From Clostridia bacterium (GTDB lineage: Bacteria > Bacillota > Clostridia > Oscillospirales > UBA644), in the NCBI GenBank assembly GCA_017424085.1, contig JAFPBP010000074.1:1-27125 (forward strand): a stretch of DNA of 27,125 nt, read 5' to 3'. A program made the position numbers and the translations under genes. The notes under the pieces are model-generated. The model saw only the letters and a program-made list of their open reading frames with translations, made no database searches and was not told where the DNA came from. The number at the start of each line of letters is the position of its first letter. Position 1 is the first letter of the stretch. Positions 21,847 to 27,125 of this stretch are shown piece after piece.

Positions 21847-22831
21847 ACGCCCTTGATGAAATCAGCTTGCGACGGATCTCCTGCTCCAATCTCCGAAGCT
21901 CTCCCTCCGCCTCCCTGCGGGCTTTTTGTCCTTCTTCTCTGATTTTCAACATTTCGCTTAATGTATCAAGCAGGATTTCGTTGGTCTCTCTCAGCGTCTC
22001 GGGCGCAATGCAGCTTCGCTCCGACTCCCGCGTGACCGCAAGGGTCGTTTCCCGCAGGGCTTCTGCGTTTTTCTTCAGCAAAAGGTTCGTAATGTCGGAT
22101 ACCTTGGTCTGCAGTTCAATGGCGGTTCGGGAGTTTTCCATTCCCAGCGTCAGTACCATCTGACTCTTCCACAAGGGAATGGTGTTGACCACCGACGATT
22201 GGATCTTTTCCGCCATGACCGTATTGTTGTTTTGCAAAATGCGGATCTGGGGTGCCATTTGCAGAGATACGGTACGGGTCAGATCCAGATCGTGAAGCTT
22301 CTTTTCAAAGCGTTCGCATTTTTCCATGGCGTCCCGAGCCGCCTGTGCGTCCCGCGGATCCTCGTTCTTCTCCGCTCTCTCCCGCAGAGGGATCGCGGTT
22401 TCGGTTCGAAACCGCTCCAGAGCCGCGCGCCCCTCCTCAATGTGGGCGGTCAGATCCTCATACTGCTCCCGATTCATGGTGTACAGAAGCTCAAGAAGCT
22501 CGATGTCCTTCATCAATAAATCCCGATGCCCCTGCAGGGAAAGAGAGATCCGATCTACGGCGTCACATGCCTTTTGGTACCGCAGCTTCAGCCCCTCCGC
22601 CGCCGTTGCGGGCTTGCGGAAGACCGAAAGGATCGACGGCTTTTCCTCTCCCGAGGGCTCCTTGAGCCGCACGATCAGTTCCGTGATCTTTCCGCTGATT
22701 TCGCCCAGATCCTTCGCCTTCAGGTTTTCCAGCGCAACCTCGGAAAATTCCGCCACGCGGGCTTGTGCTTCGGCTCCGTAGTTCAGTACGGCGTTTACGT
22801 CGTTTAAGTCGGGTGCTGCAGGCTTGGTCAT
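21845..22831 (-). CDS. TelA/YaaN family protein (toxic-anion resistance family)
   Basis: A 328-residue soluble, almost entirely alpha-helical protein of the TelA/YaaN family. Family-typical stretches are LLMKDIELLELLYTMNREQYEDL, a conserved MAPQIRILQNNNTVMAEKIQSSV core and IPLWKSQMVLTLG. The C-terminus (about 285-328) is a strongly charged coiled coil. Relatives are annotated for tellurite resistance, but that role is often not demonstrated; a membrane-stress role is also proposed. It overlaps the XpaC-like gene by four bases (ATGA), the same pairing as xpaC-yaaN in Bacillus. Confidence 0.9.
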   Translation of the reverse strand: MTKPAAPDLNDVNAVLNYGAEAQARVAEFSEVALENLKAKDLGEISGKITELIVRLKEPSGEEKPSILSVFRKPATAAEGLKLRYQKACDAVDRISLSLQGHRDLLMKDIELLELLYTMNREQYEDLTAHIEEGRAALERFRTETAIPLRERAEKNEDPRDAQAARDAMEKCERFEKKLHDLDLTRTVSLQMAPQIRILQNNNTVMAEKIQSSVVNTIPLWKSQMVLTLGMENSRTAIELQTKVSDITNLLLKKNAEALRETTLAVTRESERSCIAPETLRETNEILLDTLSEMLKIREEGQKARREAEGELRRLEQEIRRKLISSRA

Positions 22832-23400
22832 GATTGCATTTCTCCCCGTGCGTTGAGTTTTTTATACAGCACCGCCGTTTCCGCCTTCAGGTTCAGTGAT
22901 GCTGTCTGCTCGTTTCGTTTGCAGGTTTTTCGGAAATTTTCCGCCATCACCTCCATGGCGCGTTCCATCTCCGTCATGGTCTCTAAGATGGCAGGGTTCC
23001 CCTCGTTGCATTCCTCAAAGGTTCGGTAAGCGGTCAGGTAACGGTAAAATGTGGGCAGATAATATTCCGTAATCTCCCGCCGTGCCGCCGCGGAAAGATA
23101 GGGAAGGGTCCCCTCGCATTGGATCAGCTCGGTCAGGATCTCACGTCCACCCCGCCCAACGTCTCTGTTTTTGATCTTTTCCACGACCCGTTTCATGCGC
23201 CTCAGGTCTCGTTTCCATCCGACGGGAAGCGGTTCCTCTTCTTTTGGATAAAGCAACATTGCGCATAATGCCGTCGCCGTTATCGCAAGGAGCCCCAAAC
23301 CTAAAATTCGTAGGATCGGCAGACGGAGAATCAGCGCCCCCATCACCATTACCGCAGGGAAGACGGGCACCGAAATCAATGCCCGATAAGGTTTTCTCAT
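22828..23400 (-). CDS. XpaC-like membrane protein
   Basis: A 190-residue protein with an N-terminal pair of hydrophobic spans (about 7-50: VPVFPAVMVMGALIL, RILGLGLLAITATALCAMLL) and a cytoplasmic helical domain rich in charged residues (about 60-190). Its position upstream of and overlapping a TelA gene, plus this architecture, indicates the XpaC family ('5-bromo-4-chloroindolyl phosphate hydrolysis' in old annotation). ATG at 23400 is chosen for GGAGAAAGG upstream; an extension to 23454 would run into the opposing nrdR promoter. Function unknown. Confidence 0.8.
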   Translation of the reverse strand: MRKPYRALISVPVFPAVMVMGALILRLPILRILGLGLLAITATALCAMLLYPKEEEPLPVGWKRDLRRMKRVVEKIKNRDVGRGGREILTELIQCEGTLPYLSAAARREITEYYLPTFYRYLTAYRTFEECNEGNPAILETMTEMERAMEVMAENFRKTCKRNEQTASLNLKAETAVLYKKLNARGEMQS

Positions 23401-23419
23401 GGTTTTCCCCCTTTCTCCC

Positions 23420-23448
23420 TTGACAAACCGGGAATTTTGGTGTATAAT
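23420..23448 (+). promoter_or_regulatory. Consensus sigma-A promoter of nrdR
   Basis: TTGACA (23420-23425), 17-nt spacer, TATAAT (23443-23448), both perfect. The leader carries a small GC hairpin (CCCCGC at 23470-23475 with GCGGGG at 23491-23496) right beside the ribosome site. Confidence 0.9.
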
Positions 23449-23511
23449 ATCCACAGTTCATTATTATGCCCCCGCATTTTGTTTATGACCGCGGGGAAAG
23501 GAGACTGTTTT

Positions 23512-23994
23512 ATGAAATGTCCCTATTGCGGATCGGTTGACAGCAAGGTTCTCGACTCCCGTCATGCAGACGATCGCATCAAGCGTCGCCGCGAGTGTGA
23601 GGACTGCGGGCGCCGTTTTACCACCTTTGAAGCGGTGGAGCATTCCCCTCTTGTTGTGGTGAAAAAAGACCGTTCCCGCGAAATCTTCGATCGGGAAAAG
23701 ATTCTTTCCAGTATGCTGAAGGCATGCGGTAAGCGCCCCATCTCCTATGCCGTTCTGGAGCAGGCTGCGGCGGATATCGAAAACGCGCTGGTCAGCGATC
23801 TGGACAAGGAGGTATCCACCTCCCGCATCGGCGAATACGTCATGGATAAGCTTCGCGAGATCGACGACGTCGCCTACGTTCGCTACGCTTCGGTGTATCG
23901 TCAGTTCAAGGATACCGAGTCCTTTATGGAGGAGCTGAAAAACATCCTCAATAAGCGCGGATACTCGGTGGAGGACCCCGATCAGCGCCGCTGA
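23512..23994 (+). CDS. nrdR: Transcriptional repressor NrdR
   Basis: Zinc-ribbon and ATP-cone repressor that senses dATP/ATP and controls ribonucleotide reductase operons. It has 160 residues. The zinc ribbon is formed by Cys3, Cys6, Cys29 and Cys32 (MKCPYCGS, CEDCGRRFTTFE). The ATP-cone follows at about 46-136 (VVVKKDRSREIFDREKI, GEYVMDKLREIDDVAYVRYA, then SVYRQFKD). ATG at 23512 follows AAAGGAG; an earlier in-frame start at 23437 lies before the -10 box. No NrdR box palindrome is visible at its own promoter. No nrd structural gene is in the window. Confidence 0.96.
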   Translation: MKCPYCGSVDSKVLDSRHADDRIKRRRECEDCGRRFTTFEAVEHSPLVVVKKDRSREIFDREKILSSMLKACGKRPISYAVLEQAAADIENALVSDLDKEVSTSRIGEYVMDKLREIDDVAYVRYASVYRQFKDTESFMEELKNILNKRGYSVEDPDQRR

Positions 23995-24040
23995 GCAATT
24001 CTGTCGAAAAACGTTCTAAAATAGTTTGCAATTTCTTCGA

Positions 24041-24069
24041 TTGACATTTCCAATCCAATATGGTATAAT
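24041..24069 (+). promoter_or_regulatory. Consensus sigma-A promoter of the purine operon
   Basis: TTGACA (24041-24046), 17-nt spacer, TATAAT (24064-24069); both perfect. Transcription would begin near 24076, about 25 nt before the riboswitch. Confidence 0.92.
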
Positions 24070-24100
24070 ATATAAGACGATACGACCTATCGCCTTATTC

Positions 24101-24172
24101 GGTTCTTTGCTACTGACGGAACAAGTGGACAACCACGTGGAACAAAGAATCTGTTTTGCCGACCGTCTGGGC
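24101..24172 (+). promoter_or_regulatory. ZTP riboswitch (pfl motif) aptamer
   Basis: The leader folds into the known ZTP/ZMP architecture. P1 is GGTTCTTTG (24101-24109) with CAAAGAATC (24143-24151), 9 bp. Between its strands lie ACTGACGG (24112-24119, consensus ACUGGCG) and hairpin P2 GTGG/CCAC (24125-24128 with 24133-24136). Downstream, CCGTCTGGGC (24163-24172) matches the consensus CCGCCUGGGC. The pseudoknot pairs GACGG (24115-24119) with CCGTC (24163-24167): relative to consensus GGCG/CGCC both strands changed (G to A, C to U), so pairing is preserved. ZTP accumulates on 10-formyl-tetrahydrofolate shortage, and control of purine genes fits. Confidence 0.85.
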
Positions 24173-24209
24173 ACACTTCCGAAGGGGAGCGTGCCCTTTT
24201 ATCATTTTT
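24169..24209 (+). terminator. Riboswitch expression-platform terminator
   Basis: GGGCAC (24169-24174) pairs with GTGCCC (24191-24196), extended by CTTCC (24176-24180) with GGGAG (24185-24189), followed by TTTT and a second T-run at 24205-24209. The 5' arm re-uses the GGGC of the aptamer, so ligand binding should block termination and switch purE on. Confidence 0.88.
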
Positions 24210-24238
24210 GAAGACAGTTTACAGGAGGATATTCCACT

Positions 24239-24733
24239 ATGAAAAAAATCGGCATCGTTATGGGGAGCGACAGCGACCTTCCCATCGTCCGCAAAGCAAC
24301 CTCGATTCTGGACTCCTTTGAGGCTCCCTACGAGGTTCACGTTTATTCTGCGCACCGTACTCCCGTGGAGGCTCGGGACTTTGCCCTGCACGCCCGTGAG
24401 AACGGCTTTGGGGCGATCATCGCCGTTGCGGGTATGGCGGCTCATCTGGCAGGTGCCCTTGCCGCAAACACCACCCTCCCCGTGATCGGCATTCCCGCCG
24501 AATCGGGTCCCTTGAGCGGGATGGACGCTCTGTTGTCTACGGTGCAGATGCCCACAGGTATCCCCGTTGCAACCGTTGCCGTGAACGGCGGCGGAAATGC
24601 GGCGCTGCTGGCTCTTCAGATCCTGGCGGTGTCCGACGCAGATCTTGCGGCAAAGCTGGATGCAAAGCGGGCAAGCGACGCGGACGGAGTTCGTGCCAAG
24701 AACGTTGCCGTGGAAGCGGAATTCAATCACTGA
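24239..24733 (+). CDS. purE: 5-(carboxyamino)imidazole ribonucleotide mutase
   Basis: Converts N5-CAIR to CAIR in purine synthesis (class I PurE). It has 164 residues. Motifs: IVMGSDSDLP near the N-terminus, VYSAHRTP, AVAGMAAHLAGALAANT and the active-site loop GIPAESGPLSGMDALLSTVQMP, then GGGNAALLALQIL. GGAGG lies upstream of ATG at 24239. First gene after the ZTP riboswitch. The partner purK is not in the window. Confidence 0.97.
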   Translation: MKKIGIVMGSDSDLPIVRKATSILDSFEAPYEVHVYSAHRTPVEARDFALHARENGFGAIIAVAGMAAHLAGALAANTTLPVIGIPAESGPLSGMDALLSTVQMPTGIPVATVAVNGGGNAALLALQILAVSDADLAAKLDAKRASDADGVRAKNVAVEAEFNH

Positions 24734-24772
24734 TCGGGCGTATCCCGATCGTTTACCGAAAGGAAGGTATTT

Positions 24773-26197
24773 ATGGGTGGCTTTTTCGGCGCAGTCTGTA
24801 AGCAGGATGCCATTGCCGACGTCTTTTTCGGCACCGATTACCATTCCCATCTGGGAACCCATCGGGGCGGCATGGCAGCATGCGACCGCGACGTGGGGTT
24901 GCAACGGGAGATTCACAACATTCAGAATTCCCCGTTTCGCACCAAGTTTGAAAATATTTTTGAAGAGATGAGGGGAACGTCCGCCATCGGATGCATCAGC
25001 GATTCTGACCCTCAGCCTCTGCTCTTCCGTTCCAAGCTCGGAACCTACGCCATCTGCATGGTTGGCGTGATCAACAATTCCAAGGATCTGATCGAACGGT
25101 ATTTTTCAGAGGGCGGCGGTTATTACTCCGCCATGACGGGCGGACGGGTCAATTCCGTGGAATTGATCGCGGCGCTCATCAGTCAGCGGGATTCCATTGC
25201 GGAGGGCATCCGCTTTGCCCAGCAATGCATTGAAGGCTCTGCCTCCATTCTGATCCTCAAGGAGAACGGGAACCTCATCGCAGCGCGGGATCTGCTGGGA
25301 CGAATCCCCGTGGAGATCGGGGAGCGGGACGGCGATTATTGTGCCTCCTTTGAATCCTTTGCCTGCGAAAAGCTTGGTTATACCGTCACGAAGGAGTTGG
25401 GCCCCGGAGAGATCGTTGAGCTTTCTCTCGAGGGCATCACGCAGCTGGTCCCCCCGGGGGAGAAGATGCGGATGTGCGCGTTCCTTTGGACCTATTACGG
25501 TTATCCCGCTTCCACCTACGAAGGAGTCAACGTGGAAGCCATGCGGAATCGGGACGGCGCGATCCTTGCCGAGACCGATGCGAACGAGGGTGCTCACGCG
25601 GATCTGGATTACGTCAGCGGACTTCCCGATTCGGGAACTCCCCTTGCCATCGGGTACGCCAACCGCTGCCACGTGCCTTTCGCTCGCCCCTATATCAAAT
25701 ATACCCCCACGTGGTCTCGAAGCTTTACCCCCAGCCGCCAATCCGAACGGGATCGGGTGGCTAAGATGAAGCAGATCCCCATTCGTGAGTTTATTGAAGG
25801 GAAGAACCTTCTCTTCGTGGACGATTCCATCGTCCGCGGCACCCAGCTGAGAGAAACGGTGGAGTTTCTCTATGAGAACGGCGCCAAGAGCGTGCATATG
25901 CGTTCGGGATGCCCGCCCATCATGTACAGCTGTAAATACCTGAACTTCTCCCGCGCAAACAGCGAGATGGAGCTGCTGGCGCGCCGCGTCATTCTCGATC
26001 TGGAGGGAGAAGAGGGCTTCAACCATCTGGATGAATACAGTCGCTCCGATACCGAGCGTGGGAGAGCCCTGCGTCGGGCAATCAGCGATAAATTCGGATT
26101 CTCTTCTTTGGAATTCCAATCTCTGGAAGGAATTCTGAGCGCCATCGGGATCGATCCCGAAAAGCTTTGTACATATTGTTGGAACGGAAAAGAATAA
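24773..26197 (+). CDS. purF: Amidophosphoribosyltransferase-like protein lacking the glutaminase nucleophile
   Basis: PurF makes phosphoribosylamine from PRPP and glutamine. This 474-residue protein clearly belongs to the family: the PRPP loop LLFVDDSIVRGT lies at about 346-357. The four cysteines that bind the [4Fe-4S] cluster in B. subtilis PurF (C236, C382, C437, C440) correspond to Cys235, Cys387, Cys466 and Cys469. The N-terminus, however, reads MGGFFG, not the usual (M)CGIFG, so the glutaminase nucleophile Cys is replaced by Gly. The usual HNG(N/H) motif is also absent (VGVINNS) and the GHVRYST motif reads SAIGCISDS. It may therefore use free ammonia or another amidotransferase. GAAAGGAAGG precedes the ATG; no alternative start restores Cys. 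Between purE and purM. Confidence 0.85.
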   Translation: MGGFFGAVCKQDAIADVFFGTDYHSHLGTHRGGMAACDRDVGLQREIHNIQNSPFRTKFENIFEEMRGTSAIGCISDSDPQPLLFRSKLGTYAICMVGVINNSKDLIERYFSEGGGYYSAMTGGRVNSVELIAALISQRDSIAEGIRFAQQCIEGSASILILKENGNLIAARDLLGRIPVEIGERDGDYCASFESFACEKLGYTVTKELGPGEIVELSLEGITQLVPPGEKMRMCAFLWTYYGYPASTYEGVNVEAMRNRDGAILAETDANEGAHADLDYVSGLPDSGTPLAIGYANRCHVPFARPYIKYTPTWSRSFTPSRQSERDRVAKMKQIPIREFIEGKNLLFVDDSIVRGTQLRETVEFLYENGAKSVHMRSGCPPIMYSCKYLNFSRANSEMELLARRVILDLEGEEGFNHLDEYSRSDTERGRALRRAISDKFGFSSLEFQSLEGILSAIGIDPEKLCTYCWNGKE

Positions 26198-26210
26198 GGA
26201 GGATATACAA

Positions 26211-27125
26211 ATGAGCATGCAATCCAAATCCGACAGCTACGCCGCCGCGGGCGTTGATATTACCGCAGGGTATAAGGCTGTTGAACTGATGAAAAAACAC
26301 GTGGCACGGACTCGTAACGAGGGGTGCCTGGACGATGTGGGCGGCTTCGGCGGCTGCTTCGGGCTTCCCGTGGCAGGCATGGAGGAGCCGGTTCTCGTTT
26401 CCGGAACCGACGGCTGCGGCACCAAGGTGAAGCTTGCCATTCTCATGGATAAGCACGATACCATCGGCATCGACGCTGTTGCCATGTGCGTAAACGACAT
26501 CATCTGCGTTGGCGCAAAGCCCCTGTTCTTCTTGGACTACATCGCCTGCGGAAAGAACGTCCCCGAGAAGATCGCTGCCATCGTCAGCGGCGTTGCCGAA
26601 GGGTGCGTTCAGTCGGGCGCGGCTCTTATCGGCGGAGAAACCGCAGAGCATCCCGGCATGATGCCCGTGGAGGATTACGATCTGGCGGGCTTTGCCGTCG
26701 GTATCGTGGACAAAAAGAAGATCCTCGATAATACCCGCATGGCGGAGGGCGACGTGGTCATCGCGTTGGCTTCTACCGGAATCCACTCCAACGGATTCAG
26801 CCTCTGCCGCAAGGTCTTTGATATTGATAACAACAACCCCGATCTGTACGTTCCCCGTGAGGAGCTGGGCGGGAAGACCATCGCCGAGGCGTTGCTGGTT
26901 CCCACCCGCATTTACGTCAAGTCGGTTCTGGCTTTGCTGGAAAAGGTTGACGTGAAGGGCATTTCCCACATCACCGGCGGCGGCTTCTACGAAAATATTC
27001 CCAGAAGCATTCCCGACGGGCTGGGTGCCAAGATCACCAAGAGCGCCGTGAAGGTCCTTCCCATTTTCGATCTGATCGCAAAGGCGGGTAATATTCCCGA
27101 GCGCGATATGTTCAATACCTATAAC
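26211..27125 (+). CDS. purM: Phosphoribosylformylglycinamidine cyclo-ligase (partial, 3' end beyond the window)
   Basis: AIR synthetase, ATP-dependent ring closure in purine synthesis. The visible 305 codons start at ATG 26211 behind AAGGAGG, 13 nt after the purF-like stop, and run off the window without a stop. Family motifs: SYAAAGVDITAGYKAVELMK at the start, DVGGFGG(C), LVSGTDGCGTKVKLA, MCVNDIICVGAKPLFFLDYI, LIGGETAEHPGM, DLAGFAVGIV and GLASTGIHSNGFSL-like ALASTGIHSNGFSL, then HITGGGFYENIPR. The usual length is about 340-350 residues, so roughly 40 are missing. Co-transcribed with purE and the purF-like gene. Confidence 0.96.
   Translation, partial: MSMQSKSDSYAAAGVDITAGYKAVELMKKHVARTRNEGCLDDVGGFGGCFGLPVAGMEEPVLVSGTDGCGTKVKLAILMDKHDTIGIDAVAMCVNDIICVGAKPLFFLDYIACGKNVPEKIAAIVSGVAEGCVQSGAALIGGETAEHPGMMPVEDYDLAGFAVGIVDKKKILDNTRMAEGDVVIALASTGIHSNGFSLCRKVFDIDNNNPDLYVPREELGGKTIAEALLVPTRIYVKSVLALLEKVDVKGISHITGGGFYENIPRSIPDGLGAKITKSAVKVLPIFDLIAKAGNIPERDMFNTYN

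Noticed and set aside
23470..23496. GC hairpin in the nrdR leader as a terminator or riboswitch
   Set aside because: Only six base pairs with a 15-nt loop and no U-tract. It might affect translation but is too weak to call.
24026..24211. A 61-codon frame across the purine leader, possibly a leader peptide
   Set aside because: Its start lies upstream of the -10 box and it runs through the riboswitch and terminator structure, with no ribosome site. RNA structure explains the region better.
1..27125. CRISPR arrays, tRNA genes, insertion sequences, prophage or toxin-antitoxin cassettes
   Set aside because: I saw no regularly spaced repeats, cloverleaf-like segments, transposase motifs or terminal inverted repeats at the scale I could read by eye; a tRNA or IS search could still be run.

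Overview
The window reads as a chromosomal core segment of a spore-former-type Firmicute, most likely an uncultured gut Clostridium relative (Oscillospirales-like). The assignment is inference, resting on AGGAGG-type ribosome sites, near-consensus sigma-A promoters, a moderately GC-rich code with dense stop-free antisense frames, and the gene set: Asp23/YloU-FakA, YqhQ-PrmC, a DUF1934 protein, XpaC-TelA, NrdR, a BadF-type amino-sugar kinase with MurQ, and a ZTP-riboswitch-controlled purine operon. I see no tRNA, rRNA, insertion sequence, prophage or CRISPR array.

Layout. 1-1321 (+): the tail of an unknown gene, a terminator, and a D-Ala-D-Ala carboxypeptidase. 1384-3800 (-): a peptidoglycan-recycling operon with an HTH-kinase fusion, MurQ and a small Cys-rich protein. 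3885-5800 (-): a 38-codon mini-gene, an iron-type alcohol dehydrogenase and a YfcE-like phosphodiesterase. 5785-6782 (+): three consecutive small genes of unknown function. 6837-12983 (+): a long housekeeping operon: Asp23 protein, FakA, YqhQ, PrmC, MurI, DUF1934, and TadA fused to a GNAT domain. 13011-15828 (+): an MFS transporter and a cytoplasmic clan GH-A-like glycosidase. 15838-20982 (-): a seven-gene, tightly packed operon: Rpe, isochorismatase-like hydrolase, YkgJ-like protein, RadA, two HAD phosphatases, Pcp. 21071-21846 (+): IspD with its own promoter. 21845-23400 (-): XpaC/TelA pair. 23420-23994 (+): NrdR. 24041-27125 (+): ZTP riboswitch and terminator, then purE, a purF-like gene and purM, cut off by the window end.

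How the genes fit together. Several units concern the cell wall and its turnover: carboxypeptidase, MurQ/kinase and MurI. Others handle translation and modification (PrmC, TadA), membrane lipid supply (FakA, IspD), and nucleotide supply (NrdR, purine genes).

The most notable items are five. The PurF-like protein keeps all four Fe-S cysteines and the PRPP loop but has lost the glutaminase nucleophile. The ZTP riboswitch has a covarying pseudoknot and an overlapping terminator. The three-small-gene cassette is unassigned and carries a twin-hydrophobic C-terminus. An Xre-type HTH is fused to a BadF kinase. TadA is fused to a GNAT acetyltransferase.
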